Shown here piece by piece: positions 34,067 to 44,080 of a stretch of DNA of 53,451 bases. The notes under the pieces were generated by a model, which was not told the origin of the DNA, searched no databases, and saw nothing but the letters and a program-made list of their open reading frames with translations. How positions within the stretch are numbered: position 1 is the stretch's first letter; each line of letters opens with the position of its first letter. Made by a program: the position numbers and the translations under genes. This stretch comes from Tenacibaculum larymnensis (GTDB lineage Bacteria > Bacteroidota > Bacteroidia > Flavobacteriales > Flavobacteriaceae), in NCBI RefSeq assembly GCF_028829235.1, contig NZ_JAIWJY010000016.1, positions 1 to 53,451 on the forward strand. The letters run 5' to 3'.

Positions 34067-35401
34067 ATGAATGTAGATAAGAAAGTAGCTTTTTACACAT
34101 TAGGTTGTAAATTAAATTTTTCGGAAACCTCAACCATTGCCAGAAACTTTGTTAATGAAGGGTTTGAGCGTGTTGAGTTTGAAGAAAAAGCAGATATATA
34201 TGTAATTAACACCTGCTCGGTAACAGACAATGCTGATAAACGTTTTAAAAGTATTGTAAAGTCTGCCTTAAAGAAAAATGAAGAGGCTTTTGTTATTGGT
34301 GTAGGATGTTATGCGCAATTAAAACCTGAAGAATTAGCTGCTGTTGATGGTGTAGACTTAGTATTAGGTGCTACTGAAAAGTTTAATGTAACTAGCTATA
34401 TTAACGACTTAACCAAAAATGATATTGGTGAAGTACATTCTTGTGAGATTGAAGATGCTGATTTTTATGTAGGTTCTTATTCTATTGGAGATCGTACTCG
34501 TGCTTTCTTAAAAGTACAAGATGGATGTGATTATAAGTGTACTTATTGTACCATCCCGTTAGCACGTGGAATTTCACGAAGTGATACGTTAGAAAACGTA
34601 TTAAAAAATGCTAAAGAAATTTCTGAAAAAGGAATTAAAGAAATTGTTTTAACAGGAGTAAACATTGGCGACTACGGAAAAGGTGAATTCGGTAATAAAA
34701 AACACGAACATACTTTTTTAGAATTGGTACAAGCACTTGATAAAGTTGAGGGAATTAATCGTTTACGAATCTCTTCAATTGAGCCTAATTTATTAAAAGA
34801 TGAAACGATTGATTTTGTTTCAAACTCAAACACATTTGTTCCGCATTTTCATATTCCACTACAATCTGGTAGTGATGAACTGTTAAAGAAAATGAAGCGT
34901 CGTTATTTACGTAAAGTATATACTGATAGAGTTGCTAAGATTAAAGAAGTAATGCCTAACGCTTGTATTGGTGTAGATGTTATTGTTGGTTTTCCTGGTG
35001 AAACAGATGAATTATTTTTAGAAACCTACAACTATTTAAGTGAATTAGACATTTCATACTTACACGTTTTCACTTATTCTGAAAGACCAAACACAGAAGC
35101 TGTTGAAATGGACGGTGTGGTACCTAAGAAAACACGTGCAAAACGTAGTAAAATGCTACGCGGGTTATCTGTTAAAAAACGTAGAGCTTTTTATGAAAGT
35201 CAGTTAGGTAACACCTTAACAGTTTTATTTGAAAGTGAAAATAAAGAAGGATATATCCACGGTTTTACAGAAAACTATGTAAAAGTTAAGGCTCCTTGGA
35301 ATCCTGAATTGGTAAATACATTACACACAGTTACGTTAACAAAAATTGATGAAGATGGTTTAGTTCGTTTTGATTTTGTGGATACTGGAGTTATTGCTTA
35401 A
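34067..35401 (+). CDS. mtaB: tRNA threonylcarbamoyladenosine methylthiotransferase MtaB
   Basis: The 444-residue protein is a MiaB-like radical SAM methylthiotransferase. The N-terminal cluster Cys residues are in YTLGCKLNFSE, INTCSVT and GVGCYAQL; the radical SAM motif is GCDYKCTYCTIP (CxxxCxxC); GVNIGDYG and SSIEPN follow; a TRAM-like C-terminal domain closes it. Its subgroup (CKLNxSE start) is MtaB, which adds the methylthio group to t6A at position 37 of tRNAs. It is monocistronic or leads the 34067-38002 unit. Confidence 0.95.
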   Translation: MNVDKKVAFYTLGCKLNFSETSTIARNFVNEGFERVEFEEKADIYVINTCSVTDNADKRFKSIVKSALKKNEEAFVIGVGCYAQLKPEELAAVDGVDLVLGATEKFNVTSYINDLTKNDIGEVHSCEIEDADFYVGSYSIGDRTRAFLKVQDGCDYKCTYCTIPLARGISRSDTLENVLKNAKEISEKGIKEIVLTGVNIGDYGKGEFGNKKHEHTFLELVQALDKVEGINRLRISSIEPNLLKDETIDFVSNSNTFVPHFHIPLQSGSDELLKKMKRRYLRKVYTDRVAKIKEVMPNACIGVDVIVGFPGETDELFLETYNYLSELDISYLHVFTYSERPNTEAVEMDGVVPKKTRAKRSKMLRGLSVKKRRAFYESQLGNTLTVLFESENKEGYIHGFTENYVKVKAPWNPELVNTLHTVTLTKIDEDGLVRFDFVDTGVIA

Positions 35402-35437
35402 CTTGTCAACTAGTTCACACAATCAAAAAACTCATTT

Positions 35438-36184
35438 ATGAAGTACCTATTATACTCTTTTTTAGCCTTAGGAATCTCTTGTGGTATTCCTAAAAAAAGT
35501 TCTGAAACCAAATTAACAGAGCCAATAGAAAAAGAAACAATTATTGAAGAAGAAGTTACAAAACCTATAGCTTCTCAAAATGAGTTAATTATTGTTCTTA
35601 AAAACGCTAAAAGTATTGATGATGTAAAATCACTAATAAAAAATAGCGGCTTAACTTGGAGTAAAATGGCTTATGAAACTGATGCTTCAAAAATAGGCAT
35701 TGTTGAAGTTCCTGAAGGCAAGCGTGATTTTTGGATTGGTAAACTACAGGAAAGCGGAGAGTTTAGATTAGTTGATGCCAACTCAGAAGAAAAATTAACT
35801 AACATCATTTCCGAAGAAAAAAATAACCTTTTAAGAATTATCAAAACGAAATGCTTTGGTGATTGCCCTGTATATACAGTTTCTATTGATAAAAAAGGGA
35901 ATGTAGTTTATAATGGGGTAGAATATGTACTTGTAGAGGGTATTCAAAAATTCACTCTTTCAGAAAAACAACTACAAGAGTTAAACGAAAAGCTTACTAA
36001 AAAAGATTTTAAAAGCTTTAAGGACGCTTATAATAATCCTAAAATTCCAGATTTATCTAGTACTTATATAGTTCATGATGGAAAACAAATCTTAATTCGT
36101 TTATGGAAAGATATTCCTGATGAGCTTATTGACGTACACGAATATATTGACGGTATTTTATTAGACAAAAAGTTTATTGAATAA
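35438..36184 (+). CDS. DUF6438 domain lipoprotein
   Basis: The 248-residue protein has a lipoprotein leader (MKYLLYSFLALGISC) and a DUF6438-like region starting at LLRIIKTKCFGDCPVYTVSI with KGNVVYNGVEYV, then a C-terminal part ending VHEYIDGILLDKKF. The middle has one CFGDC Cys pair that could form a disulfide. It is followed without gap by the alpha/beta hydrolase gene (shared TAATG). The role is unknown; envelope association is clear from the leader. Confidence 0.88.
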   Translation: MKYLLYSFLALGISCGIPKKSSETKLTEPIEKETIIEEEVTKPIASQNELIIVLKNAKSIDDVKSLIKNSGLTWSKMAYETDASKIGIVEVPEGKRDFWIGKLQESGEFRLVDANSEEKLTNIISEEKNNLLRIIKTKCFGDCPVYTVSIDKKGNVVYNGVEYVLVEGIQKFTLSEKQLQELNEKLTKKDFKSFKDAYNNPKIPDLSSTYIVHDGKQILIRLWKDIPDELIDVHEYIDGILLDKKFIE

Positions 36185-36849
36185 TGCCTAAAACTCACCT
36201 GTATTTTGTCCCTGGTTTAGCTGCCAACACCAAAATATTTGAGCGTATTTCTTTACCTGAAGAACATTTTGAACTGCACTTTTTAGATTGGATGCTACCA
36301 ACCTCTATTAACGAAAGCATTGAAGAATATGCTCAGCGAATGTGTGCTAAAATTCAACACAAAAACCCTGTATTAATTGGAGTTTCTTTTGGAGGTATTA
36401 TGGTACAGGAAATGAGTAAAATTATTGATTGCAAAAAAATAATCATAATATCAAGTGTTAAAAGCAATAAAGAGTTTCCTAAGCGTTTTAAACTAGTACA
36501 AGTAACAAAAGCCTATAAACTTTTCCCTTCAAAAGTTATTTCAAATATTGAAAGTTATGAACGTTACTTTTTTAATGATTATTTAAAAAAACGTGCTGAG
36601 TTATATAAAATATACCTATCAGTTAGAAACAAAGAATATTTGCAATGGGCTATATATAACGTATTACACTGGAAACAAAAAGAATCTATTCCCGGTATAA
36701 TTCATATTCACGGAAAAAAAGATGAAGTTTTTCCTATAAAATATATTAAAAATTCAATTGAAATTGAAAATGGAACACATGTAATGATTTTAAACAAAGC
36801 AAAAACAATTTCTGAAATACTAAAAAAGGAATGTTTTTTGATGGATTAA
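36184..36849 (+). CDS. Alpha/beta hydrolase
   Basis: The 221-residue protein has an alpha/beta hydrolase core. The nucleophile elbow is GVSFGGIMV (GxSxG), the acid is in HGKKDEVFP, and the His is in GTHVMIL. The order strand-nucleophile-acid-histidine is intact. The start overlaps the preceding stop in TAATG, so translation may be coupled. The substrate cannot be told from sequence. Confidence 0.9.
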   Translation: MPKTHLYFVPGLAANTKIFERISLPEEHFELHFLDWMLPTSINESIEEYAQRMCAKIQHKNPVLIGVSFGGIMVQEMSKIIDCKKIIIISSVKSNKEFPKRFKLVQVTKAYKLFPSKVISNIESYERYFFNDYLKKRAELYKIYLSVRNKEYLQWAIYNVLHWKQKESIPGIIHIHGKKDEVFPIKYIKNSIEIENGTHVMILNKAKTISEILKKECFLMD

Positions 36850-36884
36850 CATCATTACACAACTTGACAAAAACTAAAAGAGAA

Positions 36885-37787
36885 ATGAACAAATCAATCC
36901 GCTTCTTATCTATCTTAACTATAGTATTTGTTGGAATTTTATTTACCAATACTATAAGCAAATCAAACGAACCAACCATTAAAAATGTAGCGGAAAGTTA
37001 CGAGGTTAAAGCTCTAAAATTACCTAACGATCTAAATTTAGCAGGAGAGCGAGTTCCTATTGAAAAACCTGACATTAGAGAACGAATGGATCGCGAGTTA
37101 TTAGTAAACACCTATTGGCAGTCTAATGGATTGTTACTTATAAAACGTGCAAATAAATACTTTCCTATTTTAGAGCCTTTATTAGAAAAATATGGTTTAC
37201 CTGACGATTTCAAATTCTTAGCCTTAGCTGAAAGTGGTTTTATTGATGAAACATCACATGTAGGAGCTGCTGGTATGTGGCACTTTATGAAGCAAACAGG
37301 TAGAGAATATGGTTTAGAAATTAATAGTAATGTTGATGAACGTTATCATATAGAAAAATCTACTAAAGTAGCTGCTGAGTATTTAAAAAAATCGAAAGAA
37401 CGTTTTGGTTCTTGGACGCTTGCAGCTGCGGCTTATAATGCAGGAAACTATGGTGTTTCTAAAAGATTAGATGCTCAAGGTGTAACTAGCTATTACGATG
37501 CATTGTTACCTGATGAAACCGAGCGCTACGTTTTTAGAATTTTAGCTTTAAAAGAAATTATATCTAATCCAAAAGAGTATGGTTTTGTTTTCGATAAAGA
37601 AGATTTATATACCCTTCCTGAAACCTATACTGTTAAAGTAGATACTGCTATTAGTAATATCGCCTTATTTGCTAAAAAATTCGGAATTACCTACAAAGAG
37701 CTTAAACTACATAACTCTTGGTTACGAGAAAACAAATTAAACAACCGTAGTAGAAAACTATACGAAATTAAAATTCCAGTTAAATAG
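36885..37787 (+). CDS. Lytic murein transglycosylase (GH23), MltD-like
   Basis: The 300-residue protein starts best at ATG 36885 (MNKSIRFLSILTIVFVGILF, a signal anchor) rather than at the in-frame codon 18 positions earlier, which lies inside the upstream gene. The catalytic Glu is in LALAESGFIDE (about residue 115), with GAAGMWHFMKQTG, DERYHIEKSTKVAAEYLKKS and AAAAYNAGNYGVSKR. A C-terminal LysM-like segment follows (TYTVKVDTAISNIALFAKKF). It cleaves peptidoglycan glycan strands to form 1,6-anhydro ends. The next small gene starts on its stop codon. Confidence 0.92.
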   Translation: MNKSIRFLSILTIVFVGILFTNTISKSNEPTIKNVAESYEVKALKLPNDLNLAGERVPIEKPDIRERMDRELLVNTYWQSNGLLLIKRANKYFPILEPLLEKYGLPDDFKFLALAESGFIDETSHVGAAGMWHFMKQTGREYGLEINSNVDERYHIEKSTKVAAEYLKKSKERFGSWTLAAAAYNAGNYGVSKRLDAQGVTSYYDALLPDETERYVFRILALKEIISNPKEYGFVFDKEDLYTLPETYTVKVDTAISNIALFAKKFGITYKELKLHNSWLRENKLNNRSRKLYEIKIPVK

Positions 37788-38002
37788 TGAAAAAAGCACT
37801 TCCTTATATATATCTATTTATAGGTATATTTATTTTAATTAATACGTTTTCTGCCTTTTCTCAAAAAAGAGAAGTGTATCGACTCCTATTCAACTTCACA
37901 ACCGAAAATCAATATGTTTTCTTACTCGTTAGAGTTTTGTTTGCTTCTTGGTTTATAGTTGATGGCGTTAAAAAATTGAAACAAAATAAAACCGAATCAT
38001 AA
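37787..38002 (+). CDS. Small membrane protein, 71 residues
   Basis: It starts at GTG, with the G of the stop codon of the transglycosylase gene shared (TAGTG), so translation is likely coupled. Two transmembrane helices are visible (about 5-25 and 42-60: KALPYIYLFIGIFILINTF and VFLLVRVLFASWFIVDG). No family is recognised. Its tight coupling to the transglycosylase suggests a related envelope role, but that is inference. Confidence 0.78.
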   Translation: MKKALPYIYLFIGIFILINTFSAFSQKREVYRLLFNFTTENQYVFLLVRVLFASWFIVDGVKKLKQNKTES

Positions 38003-38003
38003 T

Positions 38004-38035
38004 AAAAAAGCTCATTCTTTCGAATGAGCTTTTTT
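38004..38035. terminator. Bidirectional terminator between convergent genes
   Basis: A 14-bp perfect stem AAAAAAGCTCATTC / GAATGAGCTTTTTT with loop TTTC separates the plus-strand 71-residue gene from folE on the minus strand. Confidence 0.95.
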
Positions 38036-38055
38036 ATTTATTTAAACTTTATTTT

Positions 38056-38748
38056 CTATTGAAAATCAGTATTTAATTTTATGTAATCTAAGAATTCACG
38101 CTTGGTTTCTTTATTTTTAAATGCTCCACCAAACTCAGCAGTAACTGTACTACTTTCAATATCTTTAATACCTCTTGAGTTAACACATAAGTGTTTTGCA
38201 TCTATAACACATGCAACATCTTGAGTTCCTAAAGCTTCTTGCATTGCTTGTACTACCTGCATCGTTAAACGCTCTTGTACTTGTGGGCGTTTAGCATAAT
38301 ACTCAACAATACGATTCATCTTAGACAAACCTATTACTTTACCATTAGAAATATACGCAACGTGAGCTCTACCAATAATTGGTAATAAGTGATGCTCACA
38401 TGTTGAATATACAATAATGTTTTTTTCAACTAACATTTCACCATACTTATATGTATTGTCAAATGTTGACGCTTCTGGTTTATTTTGTGGGTTTAACCCC
38501 ATAAACAACTCATTTACGAAAGCTTTTGCTACCCTTTTAGGAGTACCTTGCATGCTATCGTCAGTTAAATCCATTCCTAACGTTTCAAGAATTTCTTTAA
38601 CGTTCTCTTGAATTTTTTCAATTTTTTCCTTGTCAGAAATATCGAAAGCATCCGCACGTAAAGGCGTTTTAGCCGACGTACCAATGTGGTTCTCTCCTAT
38701 TTCATCTATGCTATCGTCATTCATTTTGTTGTTGTTCACTTCAAACAT
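38056..38748 (-). CDS. folE: GTP cyclohydrolase I
   Basis: The 230-residue protein opens the pterin ring pathway, making dihydroneopterin triphosphate from GTP. Visible motifs are TCEHHLLP (zinc-binding and catalytic His), GRAHVAYIS, GLSKMNRIVEYYAKRPQVQERLT, and VACVIDAKHLCVNSRGI (zinc ligand Cys and catalytic His). The 50-residue N-terminal extension is typical of Flavobacteria. It has its own promoter and is followed by a shared terminator. Confidence 0.97.
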   Translation of the reverse strand: MFEVNNNKMNDDSIDEIGENHIGTSAKTPLRADAFDISDKEKIEKIQENVKEILETLGMDLTDDSMQGTPKRVAKAFVNELFMGLNPQNKPEASTFDNTYKYGEMLVEKNIIVYSTCEHHLLPIIGRAHVAYISNGKVIGLSKMNRIVEYYAKRPQVQERLTMQVVQAMQEALGTQDVACVIDAKHLCVNSRGIKDIESSTVTAEFGGAFKNKETKREFLDYIKLNTDFQ

Positions 38749-38771
38749 TTCTATCTAAAATTAGTAGGGCG

Positions 38772-38779
38772 CAAATTTA
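38772..38779 (-). promoter_or_regulatory. -7 promoter box of folE
   Basis: On the minus strand the sequence reads TAAATTTG, matching TAnnTTTG, about 24 nt before the folE ATG. It lies just past the hisS stop, giving folE its own promoter. Confidence 0.65.
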
Positions 38780-38795
38780 CAACATTGTTGGTAAT

Positions 38796-40160
38796 TTACT
38801 GCACTTTATTTATCAATTCGTCTAAAGAACAAGTAGTTTGCTCTCCCGTCGACATATTTTTAACAACAAGCGTACCATTTTCAACAGTTGTCACTACAAA
38901 CTCAATTTCTCTATTTGTAGCATATTTCCACTGCTTTTTTTGCTGGTTGTTACTGCTTGCCACATCTGGATACATTTCTGACTTTATGTTGTTTTGTCTT
39001 AATGTTTTTATGGCTTTTACTTTATCTAAACTCTCGCTTTCTTCAAAATTTAAAAACAATACTTTAGGCTTTGGTAATTCTACTGCTTCAAACAATCCTA
39101 ATTCTTCCATTACCAAGTAAATTCTATCCAATCCAAAAGAAATTCCTACTCCAGAAACATCTTTTAAACCAAAAATACCTGTCAAGTCGTCATAACGACC
39201 TCCACCACCAATAGAACCCATTTTTACACCTTCTGGAGCTGCTACTTCATAAATAGCCCCTGTGTAATAGTTCAATCCTCTAGCTAAGGTTACATCTAAT
39301 TCTAAGCTTGCTGAATCTAGTCCTAAACTTTCTACGTTATTAACTACGGTTCTCAAATCAGCTACACCCTGTAATCCTTCTTCCGAACCTTGTAACATAG
39401 CCTCTAAAGAAGCTAACTTATCTTGATTACTTCCAGAAAAATTAAATAACGGATCAACTTTTTCTATCGCTTCAGCAGAAATTCCTTTCTCCAACATCTC
39501 CTTAACTACACCGTCTTTTCCTATTTTATCTAACTTATCTAAAGCCACTGTAAAATCAATCAGTTTGTCTGATGCACCAATTACCTCAGCAATTCCTGAT
39601 AAGATTTTTCGGTTGTTGATTTTGATAGTCGTACCTTTTAATCCTAACTTACTAAAAACAGTATCATATAATTGTACAAACTCAACTTCTTGCCATAATG
39701 AAGTACTTCCTACCACATCGGCATCACATTGATAAAACTCGCGGAAACGTCCTTTTTGTGGTCTATCTGCTCTCCAAACTGGTTGAATTTGGTAACGTTT
39801 AAATGGAAATGTAATTTCGTTTTGGTGTTGTACTACGTAACGTGCAAACGGAACTGTTAAATCGTAACGCAATGCTTTTTCAGAAATTTTTGAAGTAACT
39901 TTTTGACTGTCTTTATCTGCCAATAAGTTTTCATCTACTTTCTTTAAATAATCACCAGAATTCAAGATTTTAAAAATCAATCTATCCCCTTCTTCACCAT
40001 ATTTTCCCATCAATGTAGAAGAGTTTTCAAAACTTGGTGTTTCAATAGGTTGAAATCCGAAATTTTCAAACGAATGTTTAATTGTATTGAAAATATAGTT
40101 TCTTTTTGCTACTTCTGTTGATGAAAAATCTCTTGTTCCTTTTGGGATTCCTGGTTTCAT
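38796..40160 (-). CDS. hisS: Histidine--tRNA ligase
   Basis: The 454-residue class II synthetase has motif 1 around [27 protein letters not shown], motif 2 in [22 protein letters not shown], the histidine-binding [14 protein letters not shown] and [13 protein letters not shown], motif 3 [15 protein letters not shown] and a C-terminal anticodon-binding domain. It charges tRNA-His. The A-box and other signature motifs are all intact. Upstream is a spacer with TTAGT repeats. Confidence 0.97.
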   Translation of the reverse strand: MKPGIPKGTRDFSSTEVAKRNYIFNTIKHSFENFGFQPIETPSFENSSTLMGKYGEEGDRLIFKILNSGDYLKKVDENLLADKDSQKVTSKISEKALRYDLTVPFARYVVQHQNEITFPFKRYQIQPVWRADRPQKGRFREFYQCDADVVGSTSLWQEVEFVQLYDTVFSKLGLKGTTIKINNRKILSGIAEVIGASDKLIDFTVALDKLDKIGKDGVVKEMLEKGISAEAIEKVDPLFNFSGSNQDKLASLEAMLQGSEEGLQGVADLRTVVNNVESLGLDSASLELDVTLARGLNYYTGAIYEVAAPEGVKMGSIGGGGRYDDLTGIFGLKDVSGVGISFGLDRIYLVMEELGLFEAVELPKPKVLFLNFEESESLDKVKAIKTLRQNNIKSEMYPDVASSNNQQKKQWKYATNREIEFVVTTVENGTLVVKNMSTGEQTTCSLDELINKVQ

Positions 40161-40162
40161 TT

Positions 40163-40226
40163 TATTAGTTTTTAGTCGTTAGTCCTTAGCTGTTAGTTTT
40201 TAGTTGTTTGCTGTTAGCCCTAAGTT
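40163..40226. repeat. Degenerate TTAGT-rich spacer repeat, copy 1
   Basis: Short units such as TTAGTTTTTAGT, CGTTAGTCCTTAGC and TGTTAGTTTTTAGT repeat imperfectly between hisS and the YihY gene. A similar tract lies at 48370-48424. It looks like a slippage-prone extragenic tract. Confidence 0.6.
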
Positions 40227-40339
40227 GTACTAAGCATTAACGTATAATTATGATTTTTTCAATTAGGAGTTAATTGATAATTCGTAATTTGTTTTGCGTT
40301 TTAGCCTGCAAATATCCGAAAAAAATATGAAGAATAATG

Positions 40340-41275
40340 TTATTTAGCTCTCGCTTTATTTTTACGTTTTAAACGATAAATTGTAGCGTTTAACTCAAAA
40401 CCTAAGAGTAAAATAATAGCATTTAACCACACAAACAACATTAAAATTAACAAGGTACCAATTGAGCCGTATAGCTGATTGTATTGAGCAAACTTAACTA
40501 CATAAATTCCAAATAAGTAAAAGGTAAACATAGATACTACTGTAGTTAAAATAGCACCTGGAGAAAAGAATTTCACATCTTTACCTTGTTTGGTTCCGTA
40601 CCTAAAGAGTAAAGATACAATGGTAAAAATCATTACTAAAAACAAGAAACCTCTTCCGTAGTAAAACAAGTCTAAATCTCCTGTGTTTAACCATCCAATT
40701 TTGTGAATTCTTGTTAAGGCTATTTGATAAAAGATAATGAGTGTTACCGTTACGATTAAGAAAAATGACATTAGCAATGATACTGCTAACGAAATAAAAT
40801 AGGCTCTTAAAACATTTCTTACTTCGGTTACATGATAAGAATATTCAAACCCACCAAATATTGCATTTACACCATTGGTCATTAAAAAAATAGAGGCTAA
40901 GAAACCGAATGACAATAATCCACCGTATTGATTGTTAATAATATCTTTTATAACAAAATCTACCGCTTCAAAAGTTTTTGGTGGTAATGCTTCTTGCATT
41001 AATGAAAGTAACCCGTCTTGAAATCCATCAATCGGGATGTAAGGAATCAATGTTAAAATGAATAGTAAAAAAGGAAAAATAGCCATAAAGAAACTAAAAG
41101 CAATACCTCCTGCCCTTGTAGTTAATGCTCCTTTTACAATACCAATAACATACATTTCAAGTACATCGTACAAAGACATTCCTTCTAACCCTGGAATTTT
41201 AATTTTCTTTCCAAAGGCCACGAGCCAGTTAATTACTGGAATTTTCTCAAGGTTTTCTTCTATCTGTTTAGTCAT
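40340..41275 (-). CDS. YihY/BrkB family membrane protein
   Basis: The 311-residue protein has about six transmembrane helices (RAGGIAFSFFMAIFPFLLFILTLIPYIP, FGFLASIFLMTNGVNAIFGGFEYSYHV and others). The pattern of YihY/UPF0761 proteins is clear: ARAGGIAFSFFMAIFPF near the start, the charged loop after helix 2, and GSIGTLLILMLFVWLNAIILLLGFELNA near the end. The function of the family is not settled (it was once suspected to be RNase BN). It is monocistronic. Confidence 0.93.
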   Translation of the reverse strand: MTKQIEENLEKIPVINWLVAFGKKIKIPGLEGMSLYDVLEMYVIGIVKGALTTRAGGIAFSFFMAIFPFLLFILTLIPYIPIDGFQDGLLSLMQEALPPKTFEAVDFVIKDIINNQYGGLLSFGFLASIFLMTNGVNAIFGGFEYSYHVTEVRNVLRAYFISLAVSLLMSFFLIVTVTLIIFYQIALTRIHKIGWLNTGDLDLFYYGRGFLFLVMIFTIVSLLFRYGTKQGKDVKFFSPGAILTTVVSMFTFYLFGIYVVKFAQYNQLYGSIGTLLILMLFVWLNAIILLLGFELNATIYRLKRKNKARAK

Positions 41276-41391
41276 TTTCTTTTGTTCGTAGTTAGCTTTT
41301 TGCTCTTGGCTTCTAGCATTTAATTTAGCAACTTTTTAACTTCACTTCTCAGCTTCTTTGTCACTTTGTTACTCCAATAACCCCAACCACA

Positions 41392-41961
41392 TTACTCCAC
41401 CACAATATCATATTTATACAATAGTCCTGCAATATTTTCATTAGAAAACTTTGCTTTTTTAACCCTATTGTTTTCAGGATCGATTGTAAAATTAGTGGCA
41501 GTTGTAAAATCTGCTTTTTCTAAATTCGTCCGATCAAAAATTGCTCCTTTTAAATCACAATCTTTAAAGAGACCTCTACTTAAGTCAGCTTCAACAAAAT
41601 CTACTTCTTGCAAATTACAACTTATAAATTTTGTAGTGGGAATTTTTAATTGGTAAAAAGAAGATAAGTTTAGCTGGCAGTTATGAAAGCTCATTTCTAG
41701 CAAAAAGTTGTTGCATTCATTAAACTTTACCCCAACCATTTTACAATTTTCAAAAGTGCAATCTTTAAAAAAAGTGTGGTTTACCACTGTATTACTAAAG
41801 TTACAGTTGATAAACTCACACTCTAAAAATTCAATATTTGAAGCATGTACGTTCTCGAAATTGCAATTCTCGAACGTACAGCTGTCATATTCTCCTTTGT
41901 TGATTTTTGTTAGTGTAAAATCAACTTTTGTGAACGTTTCGTTGTCAAAGAAATCATTCAT
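41392..41961 (-). CDS. Pentapeptide repeat protein
   Basis: The 189-residue protein consists of A(D/N)LxX-type pentapeptide units: CTFENCNFENVHASNIEFLECEF, NCKMVGVKFNECN, TTKFISCNLQEVDFVEADLSRGLFKDCDL, GAIFDRTNLEKADF. It should fold as a right-handed quadrilateral beta helix. Some members mimic DNA and protect gyrase, but nothing here establishes that. It lies directly after the M3 peptidase gene on the same strand (no gap), so the two are co-transcribed. Confidence 0.92.
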   Translation of the reverse strand: MNDFFDNETFTKVDFTLTKINKGEYDSCTFENCNFENVHASNIEFLECEFINCNFSNTVVNHTFFKDCTFENCKMVGVKFNECNNFLLEMSFHNCQLNLSSFYQLKIPTTKFISCNLQEVDFVEADLSRGLFKDCDLKGAIFDRTNLEKADFTTATNFTIDPENNRVKKAKFSNENIAGLLYKYDIVVE

Positions 41962-44064
41962 TTATTGTAATCCTCTCGCTTTTAACATTGGTTCAGCTTG
42001 TGGATCTCTTCCTGCAAAAACTTTATACATTTCTGCATAATCCATCGTGTTTCCTTTCGATAAGATTTGTTCTCTAAACTTCTGACCGTTTTCTCTGGTT
42101 AACAATCCGTTGTTTTTAAACCAATCGTAGGCATCGTGACTTAACATTTCTGTCCATAAATACGAGTAGTATCCTGCACCATATCCTCCGCTAAAAATGT
42201 GTGCGAAATATGTTGAACGGTATCTTGGTGGCACCTCATCAATCTTCAATTTCATTTTAGCTAATGCTTCTTCTTCAAATTTAGCTACATCTTCAATGTT
42301 TGTATCTGCTGATATGGTGTGCCATTGCATATCTAAATTAGAAGATGCTAAGTTTTCAATAATTGAATATCCTTGATTGAACGTTCCTGCATTCTTAATT
42401 TTTTGTAATAACGCATCTGGTATCACTTCTCCTGTTTTATAATGTAAAGCATAGTTATTTAATACCTCTGGATGAGTTGCCCAGTTTTCATTGAACTGCG
42501 ATGGAAATTCTACAAAGTCTCTTGCCGTACTTGTTCCTGAAATTGATGCATATTTTTGATTTCCGAATAAACCGTGTAATGCATGTCCGAACTCATGGAA
42601 CGTAGTTTCTACATTATCAAAACTGATTAATGCTGGTTCTCCTTCTGCTGGTTTAGGGTAGTTACAAACATTGTAAATTACTGGTTTTTGTCCTCTTAAT
42701 TTCGATTGCTTTACAAAAGCTCCCATCCACGCACCACCGCGCTTACTATCTCTTGCAAAGAAGTCTCCGTAGAATAATCCTAACTTGCTTCCGTCTTCTT
42801 CAAAGATTTCATACACTACCACATCTGGATGATAGGTAGGAATGTCGGTACGTTTTTTAAAGGTGATTCCGTATAATTTTGTAGCCGCATAAAACACACC
42901 TTTTTCTAATACGTTGGTTAACTCAAAGTATGGTTTTACCTCGTCTTCATTTAAGTTGTATTTAGACTTACGTACTTTTTCTGCAAAATGATTCCAATCG
43001 TATGGTGCTAAGGTAAAATCGTTTCCTTCTTTGTTGATTTCTGCTTGAATTTCTTTCGTTTCAGCAGCTACTTTTGATAACGACCCCGGAATTAATCCGT
43101 TGAACATTTCAAATACTTTATCTGGTGTAGATGCCATTGTTCCTTGTAAACTCCAGCTTGCAAAGTTGTCAAAACCTAAGATTTGTGCTTTTTTAGCACG
43201 TAACGAAGCCATTTTCTTTACTAAATCGCTTGTGTTATACTCACCTGCATCAGTTCTGTGAATTGATTTTTCAAACAATTCTTTACGAACTTCTCTATTT
43301 TCTAAAGTTTGTAATAAAGGTTGTTGTGTGGTATTAATCAGTTGGATTTCGTATTTACCATCTTTCTCTAAACCTTTAATTGTTTCTTCTGAAAGTCCTT
43401 TTAACTGTTCTTTATCGGTAACCGTTAAACCTCCTTTTTTACTCGCGTCTAGTAACTTTTTTCCGAAGTCGTTAGATAAACTTGCTAATTCTGCATTGAT
43501 TTCTTTTAACTCGTTTTTCTTTTCTTCAGATAAGTTAGCTCCTGCTTTTACAAACTTTTTATACTGTTCTTTAACCAAGTGTTTAGATTCAGCATCCAAT
43601 TCTAGATTCTCTAAATTATCGTGTACCGCTTTTATTTTTTCAAACAACTTAGTGTTTAATAAAATTTCATCGTTGTGTTTAGAAAACTTAGGTGCTAATT
43701 CTTTTTGATTGTCTTTAATTGTATCGTTTGTATGTGCTCCTGCTAAAGCATAAAAAACAGCCGTAGCATTATCTAACGTTTTGCTACTTTCTTCAAGTGC
43801 AACAATGGTATTTTCAAATGTTGGCGCTTCTGTATTTGCTATAATTTTAGCTATTTCTTCATTTTGAACTTCCATACCTTTTAAAATTGCAGGCATAAAG
43901 TGTTCGTTCTTTATTTTAGTAAAATCTGGTGCTCCAAAGTCTAAAGAACTTTTTACTAATAATGGATTTTCTACCATGTTTGAAGTGGTTTCTTTTTTAG
44001 TTTGCTCTGTTTTACACGACATAGCTACTACTAGCGTTGCTATGAGTAATAGTTGTTTTTTCAT
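41962..44064 (-). CDS. M3 family oligopeptidase (Dcp-type) lipoprotein
   Basis: The 700-residue protein has a lipoprotein leader (IATLVVAMSC), the long helical N-terminal half of M3 peptidases, and the zinc motif HEFGHALHG (about residues 487-495). ENLASSNLDMQWH and the PRYRSTYFAHIFSGGYGAGYYSY substrate-binding region follow. Dcp-type enzymes remove C-terminal dipeptides from peptides in the periplasm. It is the last gene but one of a short minus-strand operon after nadC. Confidence 0.95.
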   Translation of the reverse strand: MKKQLLLIATLVVAMSCKTEQTKKETTSNMVENPLLVKSSLDFGAPDFTKIKNEHFMPAILKGMEVQNEEIAKIIANTEAPTFENTIVALEESSKTLDNATAVFYALAGAHTNDTIKDNQKELAPKFSKHNDEILLNTKLFEKIKAVHDNLENLELDAESKHLVKEQYKKFVKAGANLSEEKKNELKEINAELASLSNDFGKKLLDASKKGGLTVTDKEQLKGLSEETIKGLEKDGKYEIQLINTTQQPLLQTLENREVRKELFEKSIHRTDAGEYNTSDLVKKMASLRAKKAQILGFDNFASWSLQGTMASTPDKVFEMFNGLIPGSLSKVAAETKEIQAEINKEGNDFTLAPYDWNHFAEKVRKSKYNLNEDEVKPYFELTNVLEKGVFYAATKLYGITFKKRTDIPTYHPDVVVYEIFEEDGSKLGLFYGDFFARDSKRGGAWMGAFVKQSKLRGQKPVIYNVCNYPKPAEGEPALISFDNVETTFHEFGHALHGLFGNQKYASISGTSTARDFVEFPSQFNENWATHPEVLNNYALHYKTGEVIPDALLQKIKNAGTFNQGYSIIENLASSNLDMQWHTISADTNIEDVAKFEEEALAKMKLKIDEVPPRYRSTYFAHIFSGGYGAGYYSYLWTEMLSHDAYDWFKNNGLLTRENGQKFREQILSKGNTMDYAEMYKVFAGRDPQAEPMLKARGLQ

Positions 44065-44080
44065 GATGTATTAGGTTATA

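Noticed and set aside
36831..36884. Upstream start of the lytic transglycosylase
   Set aside because: The 18 added codons overlap the end of the hydrolase gene and precede a perfect signal-anchor start at 36885.
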